Source of the DNA: Rubrivivax sp.
GTDB lineage: Bacteria > Pseudomonadota > Gammaproteobacteria > Burkholderiales > Burkholderiaceae_C
Length of the DNA stretch: 51,506 bases
Direction of reading: 5' to 3'
Assembly (NCBI GenBank): GCA_027485165.1
Contig: JAIXRN010000103.1
Coordinates: 1 to 51,506 of the forward strand
In this document: positions 1-10,200 of the stretch, one piece after another
Layout: every line of letters begins with the position of its first letter
Position numbering within the stretch: position 1 is the first letter of the stretch
Position numbers and translations under genes: made by a program
Notes under the pieces: model-generated
Database searches by the model: none
What the model saw: the letters and a program-made list of their open reading frames with translations, nothing else
What the model was told of the DNA's origin: nothing

Positions 1-1
1 G

Positions 2-91
2 CTCGACGGGCAGTCGTATCGGGCGCCCAAGCTGGCACCCAGCGCTGCTAAATCCAGCTCTCAAAAGCCTGCAAAATCACCCTCGGCGTAA
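2..91 (+). pseudogene. C-terminal end of a probable IstB-like protein (IS21-type element), cut by the window edge
   Basis: An open frame enters from the left edge and stops at TAA 89-91. It reads LDGQSYRAPKLAPSAAK followed by a short Lys/Ser/Pro tail. The G-x-SYR segment resembles the last strand of IstB helper ATPases of IS21 elements. The repeats just downstream (126-161) fit the end of such an element. Only 29 codons are visible, so the family call is an inference. It could instead be the tail of another transposition protein. Confidence 0.35.
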
Positions 92-125
92 CCCCCTCGG
101 GACGTCCGTTCAACCACCTGTTGCT

Positions 126-174
126 GGCTCCATTACGCCGAACATCGGTGGCTCCATTACGGCGGTCGGTGACA
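126..174. repeat. Direct 12-bp repeats, probable right terminus of an IS21-type element
   Basis: GGCTCCATTACG occurs twice, at 126-137 and 150-161, and the block ends in GACA at 171-174. IS21-family elements end in CA/TG and carry several short subterminal repeats outside istB, so this block, 35 bp after the preceding stop codon, fits a right end. No target duplication can be tested because the left end lies outside the window. Confidence 0.4.
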
Positions 175-557
175 GTTCCCTATGGATCGCCGCTGGAAGG
201 TCCCACCTGTCCGTTAGGAGTCACCTCGGTGCCAGCCTTGTCGGACAGTCGACCCCCGGCTCGATGTGGGGATCTTTGCCAGCCGCCTTGCGTTCTGAGC
301 GTCCGTGCTCGAGCCCACAGCGGTCGCTCGCAGACTCGGTTCAGTTGCCCGAAAGCTGACACTGAGGGCAAGCACGGGCGAGCGGCTATCGCTGCATCAC
401 TGCGGGCGCCTACAGGGATCCACGTTCCGCCTCGATAGCATCGAATCGGCGGCTGACTGACCGCTGCGCTTGACCAAAACTATAGTCGGACATGCATAAC
501 CGGTGCATGCCTCCCGGCATTCGCTGATCGAACGCCGCGGGCCAGCATCACTGGCAC
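175..557. other. Non-coding stretch before the metallopeptidase gene
   Basis: No convincing gene was found; the open frames here lack a ribosome site and have arginine/serine-rich shadow composition. Two points stand out. A TATAGT box lies at 481-486. Directly after it is an inverted repeat, CATGCA at 491-496 and TGCATG at 504-509, with a 7-nt centre. Together these could be a promoter with an operator for the gene starting at 558, but no good -35 box is visible. Confidence 0.3.
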
Positions 558-1778
558 GTGAAAGAATTTAGCTATATTGATACGAACATGAACGACGCCG
601 AAATTTACGAACTCGCCATGGCCGTGACTCGCTCAATCACTGACGACCTGACCAAAGCACACTACGAGGCGACAGGAGGGACCTTAACCCTCGCTTGGAG
701 CCACGTCCCCCGCTTCAATGCTTGGGCCGAATCAAATGGAAGCATAGCCGAGCCGCCGCAACACAAAATTGTTTTGAACTACGAATTGGCACGCCAGTTG
801 TATCGAGACGCAGAGTTATACCTCCAGTTCAACGAAGAGCACATCAAAGGCGAAGCTCTCGAAGCACTGTTCATGGGCCTTGAATTCGCGTCCGGACTCC
901 CTCGATTTTTCACAAGAGAGGCTTGCGTCAATAATATGTTTATCGGCGCACTGACCTGGGTATATTGGCACGAACTCTCGCATCTCAGCCAGGAGCACGG
1001 ATACATACGTCGCCATTTTGACTCTTCCTCGAAAGCAGGGACGACTGCAATCGAAGAGTGCGAAGGAGACGGAGCGGTGCCACTTCAAGGCCGTGGCGCC
1101 GCGCTGTCCCACGTCACAGAGCTCGCTGCCGACTTCGAGGCAACGAACACGTGCATACTCGAGCTGATCAGGCATTTCACAGGTGATGCGACACTGGATG
1201 CGAAGCAGGACTTGACACCGTTTCGGTCAGCCCTGTTTCTCCTTACCTGCGGAATCTCGTGCGCTTGCTACCGCTTCTATGGAAATCGGCCCGATGATCC
1301 TGGACCCATTCCTACTGGATCGCACCCCACGCCCTTGAGAAGGTTGGAGTGCTCCATTCCGCAACTGTTTGAGTTCCTGGACATCGAGGGGTCGGATGGG
1401 CCAGTTTTCGGCCTAAATCGAAGTGAGTTGGTCAGGATTTGTTCAGGTGCAGCCTATTCCTGCGGCTTGTACTTTCTCGGCTGGCTATCGACTTCTGGGC
1501 GAATCCCTGACAACTACATGATGCGCGGACTTCGAAATGACCCACACGCGCAAAGTTACTGGTCGATCATCGTCGAAACCTGGGACGAGATTGCACCGAT
1601 CATTAAGGCGATTCGGCGTTGCGGAGCGCCATTTGGGCTACTCAGGTTCAGCTCGGATTTTCGAACTGCTGTACTCGGCCAGCCCGCATCCTTTCATGAG
1701 GACGATCGCTTCAATTGGATTGCCGAAGAGATCGGTGAGAGCAGCCCGGTCGGGTCTGCGAGAGTAGAGAGGCCCTAG
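558..1778 (+). CDS. HExxH zinc metallopeptidase, 406 aa, defence-island type
   Basis: This is a predicted cytoplasmic gluzincin-like zinc peptidase; no signal peptide is seen. The active site is HELSH at residues 138-142 (zinc ligands His138 and His142, catalytic Glu139). The segment ELAADFEA at 188-195 resembles the downstream E-x-x-A-D motif that supplies the third ligand in M48-like enzymes. SHPTPLRR at 255-262 resembles the HP..R motif also seen in such peptidases. The rest is not recognised. The start is uncertain: GTG at 558 gives the longest frame, ATG at 588 is an alternative, and neither has a clear ribosome site. A trypsin-like peptidase gene follows on the same strand after 358 bp. 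Phage-exclusion peptidases such as Lit also use HExxH, but I see no specific similarity to Lit. The substrate is unknown. Confidence 0.75.
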   Translation: MKEFSYIDTNMNDAEIYELAMAVTRSITDDLTKAHYEATGGTLTLAWSHVPRFNAWAESNGSIAEPPQHKIVLNYELARQLYRDAELYLQFNEEHIKGEALEALFMGLEFASGLPRFFTREACVNNMFIGALTWVYWHELSHLSQEHGYIRRHFDSSSKAGTTAIEECEGDGAVPLQGRGAALSHVTELAADFEATNTCILELIRHFTGDATLDAKQDLTPFRSALFLLTCGISCACYRFYGNRPDDPGPIPTGSHPTPLRRLECSIPQLFEFLDIEGSDGPVFGLNRSELVRICSGAAYSCGLYFLGWLSTSGRIPDNYMMRGLRNDPHAQSYWSIIVETWDEIAPIIKAIRRCGAPFGLLRFSSDFRTAVLGQPASFHEDDRFNWIAEEIGESSPVGSARVERP

Positions 1779-2136
1779 CAAGACTGCGTTGCATCTACGG
1801 CGGTCACCGATCGTAAGCGATTGAACTCACACTGGCCTCCACCAAGTGGTCATCGGGCGTAGCGACCGGCCTGTTCTGGATGACCGCGAGGTGAAGCACT
1901 GCAGTCGCACGCATAGCCCCCGCCGCCCGCGCCAAGCACCGGTAGCTTTTCGTCGTCGGCTGGGCTGGCGCTGCCGACCCGTTGCTTTCCGTGACTACGT
2001 TTTGCAGTAGACATCCGCTGAGTAACTGCCGATCTACAGTAAGCCTGTGGAGCCGATTCCCTTGTCGACAAAAAGTCAAGCGCGCCCTTAGATCCACTAG
2101 CCATTTTCCGAGCGGATCTTAAACACAACGACCATC
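1779..2136. other. Intergenic stretch between the two peptidase genes, no gene seen
   Basis: Small open frames on the - strand here have no ribosome site and no recognisable motif. I see no tRNA, no array and no convincing promoter boxes. The spacing suggests the trypsin-like gene has its own promoter and is not co-transcribed with the metallopeptidase gene. Confidence 0.4.
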
Positions 2137-2904
2137 ATGAAAACTCTCCTCGACCACTTCCCCCAGGCAAGCGAGCAGAATATCGTGAGAAGCCTAGTTG
2201 AAAATCACCAAGATTGCCTTGCCACCTTCTTAATGCCGAGACCTCATCATAACGGCAAGGAAAGCGCAGTTGGAACGGGCTTCTTCGTGTCCTCGCGAGA
2301 CCGCGGCATTGTGCGACTCATCACTGCACGGCATGTCTTTGATGAATTCAAAAGGGAGGTCGGTAGTATCACGGTTGGGACTCGCGCAATCAAAACGGGC
2401 GCTGTCGGGCTCCTGAAGATGTACTCCAACGTCGACCTGGCGATTTGGGATATTCCCTCCGGTGTCTTCTTTGAATTTGGCATCGGCGAAATAGGCACTA
2501 TGCCTCTCTTTGATGGCATCACGGCGCGAGAGTTTTTCGATCCCACGAGTTCATTCGTGATTATGGGCTATCCGGGATCAAAGAACTCGGAGATCGATTA
2601 TCGACCAGGGCGCAGCGCCGAGCGGAAAATTATGGGGTTGGCACTACACGAGCCTTGGTATAGTCCTGAGGCAGGCGTTCGGCGCTTTCCCTACTCCGGC
2701 AAGACATTGCCCGAAGCTTGGAGTGCAGAGCAAATTGCTGCCCCTAGCCTAAAGGGGGTCAGCGGCGCTCCCTGCATGCGCGTGGTAATCCATAAATTGA
2801 GTGGCAAGCTTAGCTTGATATGCGTGGGAGTGTTCTACGACATGAATAAACGATCTGGCGAAATCTCAATCGTCGTAATAGCCGACCCATGGGAGAGCGA
2901 TTAG
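2137..2904 (+). CDS. Trypsin-like serine peptidase, 255 aa
   Basis: This is a chymotrypsin-fold peptidase, predicted cytoplasmic because no signal peptide is present. The catalytic triad can be read directly: His66 in LITARHVFD, Asp100 in SNVDLAIWD and Ser209 in LKGVSGAPC. The glycine strand before the triad (GTGFFVSS, 46-53) is also present. The serine motif is G-x-S-G-A-P rather than the GDSGGP of digestive trypsins, as in many bacterial intracellular forms. Stand-alone trypsin-like proteins are known partners of STAND-NTPase defence proteins (AVAST type I), where they act as effectors. Here the gene faces a nuclease/NTPase giant tail to tail across 420 bp, so a functional link is possible but not shown. 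The start ATG lies downstream of AACACAACGACCATC, a weak ribosome site. Confidence 0.8.
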   Translation: MKTLLDHFPQASEQNIVRSLVENHQDCLATFLMPRPHHNGKESAVGTGFFVSSRDRGIVRLITARHVFDEFKREVGSITVGTRAIKTGAVGLLKMYSNVDLAIWDIPSGVFFEFGIGEIGTMPLFDGITAREFFDPTSSFVIMGYPGSKNSEIDYRPGRSAERKIMGLALHEPWYSPEAGVRRFPYSGKTLPEAWSAEQIAAPSLKGVSGAPCMRVVIHKLSGKLSLICVGVFYDMNKRSGEISIVVIADPWESD

Positions 2905-3324
2905 CCGCTTGCAATGCCTGCCAATGCCGTTGTTGATCAGTTCCCAGCACTAAATTGTCGAGCGCGGTGGGCGGATGCATCAGGGCTGAGCACATTAGGC
3001 AACTGTAGGGCGTGGACCAGGGTGTTCTATAGCAAACCGCCCGAAAATCACCAATACGTCTAGTCGACACACGATACCGTTGTCGGCGTTGCGCCGATCG
3101 ACTGAGCGGCAGCTCATGGCTGACCGCTGGCAGCCATGAGGGGGAAGTTTCAGGCCAGTGAACGTAGATGTCAGCGATACGGTCTCGAGATCGGACGCCA
3201 GACCGAATCCGGACGGCACACAGCGATCTTTCGACTGAGCCAACTCGGAGCCGGGCCCGTCCAATATGGCGCCTAACGCCTAGAGCTGATGTTGATGGCG
3301 CCTTCATAGATGGAATGGACGACA
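2905..3324. other. Intergenic region between convergent genes, no gene seen
   Basis: This 420-bp stretch separates the stop codons of the peptidase (+) and of the 1273-aa giant (-). Open frames crossing it are antisense extensions with no coding signature. I found no clear terminator hairpin with a T-run and no repeat array. Confidence 0.4.
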
Positions 3325-6300
3325 TCAACTGGTCGCAGTGGGCATGCGTCCCAAGTCAATCGCGAAGCAGGCATATTGAGCGTTCAACAGAATCTCGAGA
3401 ACCTCGTTCATTTCATTTCGAAGCATAGAGAGTTGCGCGCCGATCAGAGCTTCCGGCTGTTTGTCAGCTAAGGCTACAAGCGTCGACGCCATCGACAGCA
3501 TCAAGTCTGGCACTCGCCCATCAAGCGACAATCGAGCGGACTCCAGCCTTGCCCGTGCATCTGCACGAGCGACACGCTCGAGTTCTGGGCGACCTGAATC
3601 TCCGAGTCCCTGAGATTCAATGGTTGCGACAGCGGTAACCGCATCGATGAACGAGTTCCACAGCCGCGCAGTTTCCTCAGGGGCCGCGCGCAAACCGGCC
3701 TGCTCGATCCAGCCTTTGGCCACATCCTGCGAAGGAAATGCCGTTGCTAAACCTCCCACCCCACAGGCGCTGAAAGCGAATCCGTCGACCACCGGCATTG
3801 CTGTCAGCACGTACTCTGGCGCGACGAGTTCGCGCCATTGCTGCCACCCCGCTGAGACGGCGCCCGGCCACTCGTGAATGGCATCGAGTTTGAAGGCCAC
3901 CAACACGTCCACCAGCGGCCACACTGGCATATCCGCCGCAGAAGGCCTCACGAACACCTGCGCCGATGCGAACGCCTGCCTGAAGGACTTCCGGAGGCTG
4001 CGTTCGATGTTCGAGGTCTGTTCTTTCTCGTGCTTTCGAACCGCCTGCCTAGCCTGCATGAGTGCCTGACCCTTCAGCGCCGACGACTTACGGTAAACCT
4101 TGCTCGGATGACGGCCCAGGACCACGCTCTCCCCAGCCAGGCTGCGCAGGTCGATGACAAGGTCACCCAACTTGGAAAGCGCCTCTGGCGCCACTTCACC
4201 TGTACCTACAAGCGCCCAGGGCTCCTGGTCAACCGAGGTTCGAATTCGCTCGATAAGACCGCCAGTCCAAGCCATGTACCCTGCAGCCTCTTCGGGTAAC
4301 GCATTGAAGCGTCTCAAGAGCTCTGTACTGCAGTCGTGCAGGATGGATTGCAGAGTTGAGTCGCTTCGGCTCTCGCGCACAATGACGCCGCCACTGGCGA
4401 TCCACGGCCTCGCAGGAGATGGCATCGCGACCGCAAGGTCATATACGAGCCCGAGTTGGATCAGTGCAGCTTGATTGACTGTCCCTCGAAACATATCGTC
4501 AAAAAGCTCTATGAGTGCTGGATAGAGCTTGTCGACCGCTTGCTTCGCTTCCCGGAGGTATGCGCCATAGCTGACCGGAGCCAGTTTCGCCTTGATAGCG
4601 GCGTTCCACCGCCTATTCCAACTTGGCAAAGCTGCTGGCGGAAGATTACCCCGCGGAATTCGCTTGTCCGCGACAGGAATATCGTTGTATCCTAGCACTC
4701 CACCGCCAGGGGCTACCACTCTTGAGATGGCGATGTCGGCTCGCGGTGACAGTGCGAGGAGCAGTTCGCAAAGCTCAACTACTTCTTTGTGGGCGTCGGG
4801 TTGATATCTCGAGGGAGCTATGCGTATGTCCGAAGCCGCAGCCAAACCTTCGGGCACGTCGAAGACTATCGCTTCAGTCGCCCACGGAACCTCGTGTCCC
4901 ACTCGCGCCAACAGCTCTGATGCGCCTGCGCGCGCCACCCAGCTCTGTGCGATCGTTCGGTCCAAATGTGCTGCCGAGCCGAGCAAATTCTTGACCTGCG
5001 CCAAGCCTCCGTGCAACAGGTCTGGCTCAATTCTCAGCAGCGCTTCACGAACCTTCGGCTCCAGTCGTTGACCGACAAGGGCGACCAGGAGCGCATTTAA
5101 CGAGGCCAAGTCGGTGGCGTTCTCTATCAAGCCTTCAACGTCTGCGCCGCCCAGCTTGCTCAGCATGCGTCCGCGGGGATTCGACGCGACAGACTGCTCT
5201 TTTAGGTGGGCCAGTAGTTGGATTGCCGGGGCTAACGGCTTTGTCGCGAGCACCTCCGGAAGTTCCACTCCTGCAGATCCGTACATCACAGCAAACGAAC
5301 GCAGGCTCACTGGACATTGCGCGGCCTCACTCGAACCGAGCCAGGTATCAATAACCTGCGAAATCTGCCGATCGCCCAATCCATTGAAAACAGAGGTGGC
5401 GAATCGGGCAGAAGGCTGTTGGGACAGTCTGGTAGCCAGGAAGGACAGCATGGCCTCCTCCGCAGCAGGGTGCCGCTCTAAAGCCTTCGAGAGGAAGACT
5501 CCAACGTCCGCATCCAAGACCACACCAAGTGACTGCTCGAAAGCCATCACCTCGCTATCCAGGGAGACTGCCTGTGTCGCACTCAGGATGCCAGTCGAGC
5601 GTAGCTCGTGAAGACCTCCAAGCGAACCGTCGCCCAGGTCGCGCAGTAGATGTTCGTTCACCAAGCGCGGAAGCGTAGCTGCAGCCTCGGCGGCGCGGTG
5701 GCCTAGAACCAAGGACAGCTTGGAAGTGTCGACCCGGGCGCCTACCGACGTCACCGCAGAGCAAAGACGCAGAACCTTAAGCTCCAAGGAGCGTGACGGG
5801 TCGTTCGCGCGAGCCGCCACCTGGCCACTTAAAGTCTGATCGAGGCGGCTGCCTTGCGTCAGGATGTGGGCGTACTCCAGAAGCAGCCCCTTCGATTGGT
5901 TCCAGGGCTCCAGCCAGTTGGTCCAGTCGGTTTGACCGCGTTCCCGAAGCTCATTCCAGAACTGACGCGCAAAGCTCTCGTCGGCGCTTGCGGTTACCTC
6001 AACAGCCCGGCTACGCTCCTCTAGCGTGTAGACGTCCTCTTCGCGAATGGAGGCGAGCAGCCAGAGGCCGGGTTGCAATGCGACCTCGCGTGCCAAGGCG
6101 GTCCAGCCGTCAGTAAGGCCCGCCCCAAGGTTGTCGAGCAGGAAGCCCACCGGCGCTTCCGCGGATGCGCAGCAGCTATTTGCAAGCGTCACCAAGTCAG
6201 CGATGTCTTCTGCATCGAGTCGACGGACACGGAACCAACGCACAGAGTGCCTCAAAGCGAAAGCAATGTCCCACTGGAGAGCCGATTTGCCCGCGCCGGA

Positions 6301-7146
6301 GGGTCCCTTCAAGAGAACGTTCCTCCTGCTTGCCAGGGTGGCCGATACAGCGTCCCGAAGGCTCGTACGCTCAATCAAGAGCCCAGCGACTACGTGCCCA
6401 GGCTGCACGTCAACACCGGCGAAGAACTGAGAGTCTTCCAACGGCGTGGAGAAGTCCACCGCTTCACACAGTCCACGCGATAGTGCCGCTTGGAGCCGCG
6501 TCGAGGTGAACACCGGGCCCAGTCGATTGAGCTCGAGCTCGACGTCGCTCAAAGACAAGCCGACATACTTTCCCGGTCCCCTCATGCCATTGTCGTCGGC
6601 AAGCGAGCCCGCTCGGCGCAGCACCACACCATAGTAGGCATCGGCCTCGAGAGTCGTGCAACCCTTAACCGACTCGATGGCCTTACGGGCTGCGCCACGC
6701 GGATTGGGCATGATCCAAATACGTGTTTGCGACACTGCATCTGCGGACGTCAGGACCAACATGCTCACAAGCGCCGCGAATCGATTCAGTGGAACGGGGC
6801 CTCCCTCCCCTGGGTGGCCCGAAACCTCCCTCTCGAGGATCAGCAGGTAGGTATCGCCTGCCCGGTTCGCTTCCCTTTTCCAGAGAGCAACGAGGAACGC
6901 CGAAACCTCGGCAGGCTGAAATGGGCCGCGATGCTCTCGGCGTGATTTCACCTGCGCGAGCTCTCGACCGGTCTGCGTCGTCAGTTCGATGTCGTCATCG
7001 CCTTCCGGTATGACAACTCCATAAGGGGCAACATTAGCCCATCCAAGGATCGCCAGATTCGCTGCGACCGCGTCCTGGTACCGAAACCCTCTGCCTGCGT
7101 GCGATCCTGCTCGAGACGCCACCCGTGCTGCCCTTTTAAAGCCCAT
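3325..7146 (-). CDS. Giant nuclease/STAND-like NTPase protein, 1273 aa (Cap4-like N-terminus)
   Basis: Residues 20-70 look like a Cap4/DUF4297-type PD-(D/E)xK nuclease: G-F-R-YQ at 20-24, acidic EGDDDIEL around 48-55 and QVKSRR at 65-70. A P-loop NTPase follows, with Walker A GPSGAGKS at 281-288, Walker B-like VGFLLDNLG at 333-341 and LLASIREED at 363-371, the form common in STAND ATPases. The last 850 or so residues are helical, leucine/alanine-rich and unrecognised; in AVAST-type proteins this region senses phage proteins. It is the last gene of the hsd operon, 105 bp after the 1761-aa gene. A GTG at codon 9 preceded by AAAAGGG is an alternative start. The domain reading is from motifs only. 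The role as a phage sensor that cuts DNA is inferred from the family. Confidence 0.75.
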   Translation of the reverse strand: MGFKRAARVASRAGSHAGRGFRYQDAVAANLAILGWANVAPYGVVIPEGDDDIELTTQTGRELAQVKSRREHRGPFQPAEVSAFLVALWKREANRAGDTYLLILEREVSGHPGEGGPVPLNRFAALVSMLVLTSADAVSQTRIWIMPNPRGAARKAIESVKGCTTLEADAYYGVVLRRAGSLADDNGMRGPGKYVGLSLSDVELELNRLGPVFTSTRLQAALSRGLCEAVDFSTPLEDSQFFAGVDVQPGHVVAGLLIERTSLRDAVSATLASRRNVLLKGPSGAGKSALQWDIAFALRHSVRWFRVRRLDAEDIADLVTLANSCCASAEAPVGFLLDNLGAGLTDGWTALAREVALQPGLWLLASIREEDVYTLEERSRAVEVTASADESFARQFWNELRERGQTDWTNWLEPWNQSKGLLLEYAHILTQGSRLDQTLSGQVAARANDPSRSLELKVLRLCSAVTSVGARVDTSKLSLVLGHRAAEAAATLPRLVNEHLLRDLGDGSLGGLHELRSTGILSATQAVSLDSEVMAFEQSLGVVLDADVGVFLSKALERHPAAEEAMLSFLATRLSQQPSARFATSVFNGLGDRQISQVIDTWLGSSEAAQCPVSLRSFAVMYGSAGVELPEVLATKPLAPAIQLLAHLKEQSVASNPRGRMLSKLGGADVEGLIENATDLASLNALLVALVGQRLEPKVREALLRIEPDLLHGGLAQVKNLLGSAAHLDRTIAQSWVARAGASELLARVGHEVPWATEAIVFDVPEGLAAASDIRIAPSRYQPDAHKEVVELCELLLALSPRADIAISRVVAPGGGVLGYNDIPVADKRIPRGNLPPAALPSWNRRWNAAIKAKLAPVSYGAYLREAKQAVDKLYPALIELFDDMFRGTVNQAALIQLGLVYDLAVAMPSPARPWIASGGVIVRESRSDSTLQSILHDCSTELLRRFNALPEEAAGYMAWTGGLIERIRTSVDQEPWALVGTGEVAPEALSKLGDLVIDLRSLAGESVVLGRHPSKVYRKSSALKGQALMQARQAVRKHEKEQTSNIERSLRKSFRQAFASAQVFVRPSAADMPVWPLVDVLVAFKLDAIHEWPGAVSAGWQQWRELVAPEYVLTAMPVVDGFAFSACGVGGLATAFPSQDVAKGWIEQAGLRAAPEETARLWNSFIDAVTAVATIESQGLGDSGRPELERVARADARARLESARLSLDGRVPDLMLSMASTLVALADKQPEALIGAQLSMLRNEMNEVLEILLNAQYACFAIDLGRMPTATS

Positions 7147-7251
7147 TACAAATACGCAGCCGCCGCGTTATGCCCGGCTTAGGCCATTTAAAGTGCCCGT
7201 TCTCCAGCCGTGAGCTGCTTGGTCCCCGGCTCCAAGAATGCACTGCGCATC

Positions 7252-10200
7252 TCACGAACGCAACTGCCTAACTCGCTCCTGGAGGGCCAGTGCGGCGGGA
7301 ATGCCCTTAGCTGCAAGGGCCGCAGCAATCTCGACAACAGCCTGCCGGCCCTCAGCGTCATGCGACAGGTCCCTGGCGTCTGCGCTTAGCGCTGTCGCCA
7401 CCAGCCCCATTAGGGCGTCACCTGTGCCCTCACGGTACCAACGAGAAGAAGATCCGCCTGCCTTTAGCATCGTAGCAAGCCAACGTAGTCCATCTAGGCG
7501 AAGAGGCGCACCGAAATCAGTCGTCAGGAAGTGGCAGTAGCGCGTGACGCAGTCTTCGTCTCGACCGAGGTGCGTAGCCGCCCAGCGATCGTAGACATCC
7601 TTCATTCGCTGGGCTGCTCCCGGTTTCAGGCCGGCCAAGGCGTCTTCGCTTCCAAAGCCAAGCAGGTCACCGATTAGTCCCTCGCCGTAGAACCAGAGTC
7701 CGGGCTGAGACCACTCGGCGGCGAGGCCATACTCGGCGACATCCCTCCATACACGCTCGAACGACTCCGGGTCGTCGCCCTTTCTAAGGCGGAAAAACAG
7801 TTCGCGAATGAAATGCCCCAGCGCATAGTGCGCGGCAGGGCCATGAGAGAGAACGGGTTCCCAAGCCACGCGGCCGGTCCCTGCTGGCGCTGCGATTGCC
7901 AGGGCTGCGAGCTTCCCAAGCGTGTCGTAGCCCAGGTGCTGACTCGGCAATTCGTACTCGCCGTACTCCTGCTTTGCGTGCGCCTTACCGCGCGTCGCTT
8001 CGTAATCCCAGATTCGCAATGCCAAGCGCATGTCGAGATCGTGGCTTCCTGTGCCACTTCCTTCGATGAGCCAATTGAACAGGACGCCGAGGAAGTGACG
8101 CTCCAGTGAGCCCACTCGTTCGCGCTGCGGCTCTCCGCGCCAGGCTTTGTCACCAGTGTTGTAGAGCCGCAGCTGGCGCTGAAAGCTCAAACGTCCTTGG
8201 CCCGCGGCGATACGCCCGAAATCGAGGTCATCAGGCGTTGCCTTCGGTCCACGGAGCGGAAAGCGCCGCAATCGTTCGAGCCAAACGTCCCACACGCCCT
8301 CGGCGTCGTCGCTTTCGCCATGTTGCGGAGCTAGCATGATGAGTCCTGACCAGAACAGTCCTGCTTGGAGCAGGCGCCACCACGCAGTACCAAGCTGTTC
8401 CCGGTTGGCGTAGGCAACACTAACTAAAACAGCAGTCGCGCGGTTGTCGCCGCTGGTCATCAGGCGCAGTACGGCAGCCTCCCATTCTTGAGCGCCATCT
8501 GCCTCCACAAGCCACCGATGCATAACTGCATAGACAATGCACGTCATGTCGTCGCGGAGGCCCCCCACGCGCCTGCTGCGAATCCCTGCTCCCGTCGACG
8601 CAACCGCCGCCAAGCTTTCGCGCACCACTTCGAGCGCGTGCTTCTGCGGTCCGAGGTTCTGCGCGAGCCAAGCGCCTCCCAGCGCGACGAGGGTGCCTGC
8701 CGCAGCGAGGCGGCACCTCGACTTCGCGTCCTCGTCTTCGCCAATCGCTCCGGCCTCACACTCCTGGAGCAGCCTAAACAGGTAAGCAGCCTCATCTTCC
8801 GTGAGCGGCTGGTCGGCCCGCAGCCGCTTCTCGCATTTTTCGGGCACGAGCAGGTAAGCGAGGCTTGGCGCGCTATCGGTCTGCCAAGACTGCACCTCGT
8901 GGCGCAAGTCATCGGGAATTACGAGACGTTGAGTCTCTGTGCCCGTCGCCGGGTCAGTGACACTGCGGTAGTTGGCCAGGTTGAGTTGGGCGAGTAGCAG
9001 CTTGAACTCCAGCGCCTGCTTCGGGTCCTCGGGCAGCGTCCAGGTCGGCAGCAGTGCTTGAAGATGCTGCGCAACGTCGTTGTCAGCCAAGAGGAGTTCG
9101 ACAACGACGTCGAGGAACTTTCGTTGGCGATGCGGAGCGAGCGTCCAATCGCGCGCAAAGTCGAAGATTGCCTGGCCGCCACGGGCCCAACTCCAACCGA
9201 TAAAGTTGTAGCCAATCTGCTCCACACGGACGCTATCCCAATGGAACAGGTTCGGAAACGTCAGTAGAGCGGCCAAGGGCCCAGTCAGCAACGACGGCCG
9301 AAACTTCGCGACGTTGACCAGCACGCTCACGAGCGCCGCGGAGTTCCCCTCCCGAAACAGCCTGTCGACTTCAGCACTGATGTCCTGTCCCGCGTCGAGC
9401 CGTTGCGTAAGCCAGCGCTCCAATGCATCGAGCGCGCAGAACAGGCTTCCACTGCGCATCGAGTCATTGGACTGCGGCCAGCCGAAAACCTTCCACCAGC
9501 CCAGGAAAGTCTTCTGCGTTCCGTCCGGGAACAGGAGCGTCACCCTTGGAACCCCACCGGTGCGCTCCTTCATGACCTCCGCCGCCCAGCGCTCCGTGCA
9601 GAAGTTCACCAGCGAGATGAGCGAGGCCAGCGCCGTTTCCGGAGCCAGCTGGAAGAACGGGAAGAACGGGCTCTTCCAGAAGGCGGTAGGGTATGCGTCA
9701 TGGGTGTACTCGAGGCCGAGATCCATCTCTGAGCGCGAGGACGCGTATTCCCGTTCCGGCTGATCTTCGATGGTGAGCGCGAGAAGCACTTCGGCCGCCA
9801 GCTCTGGCTGCGCACGCATGAGGGACTGGATGCCGTTCTCCTTGATGCAGGCGGTCCGGAACTCCATGTCGACCTTCTCGCTTGCACCGAGCGGCCAAGG
9901 CGGCAATCGCTTGCGGAACGATCCGAGGGAAATCGGTATCCGCTCCCGTTTTTCGTGCCGCGTCTTGTATTCGGCATCGTCCTTCAGACGCTGTGCATGC
10001 TCCTTCGCCTTCAGTAGCTGAACCTCTGCGACTCGCCGTTTGACGTCAGCGTCAACCTCTCGACGCCCCGCGAGTTCGAGCGCCCAGTTTCCGACCTCGG
10101 TCGGCAGGTCGGCCGCGCCGGCCAATGGTGCGGTGTACAGCAGTGGCTCACGGGTTAGGTACATCACGCCGTGGCCCTTCTCGACCTGCACGGTTCGAGC

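Noticed and set aside
121..438. 105-codon open frame near the left edge
   Set aside because: It starts inside the IS-end repeats and is Arg/Ser/Pro-rich; no ribosome site.
2810..3328. 172-codon - strand open frame between the peptidase and the giant gene
   Set aside because: It overlaps the 3' end of the peptidase gene and has no coding character or start signal.
558..7146. A complete AVAST type I system (metallo-beta-lactamase, trypsin, STAND)
   Set aside because: The partner is an HExxH peptidase and not a metallo-beta-lactamase, and the STAND-like gene is on the opposite strand in another operon.
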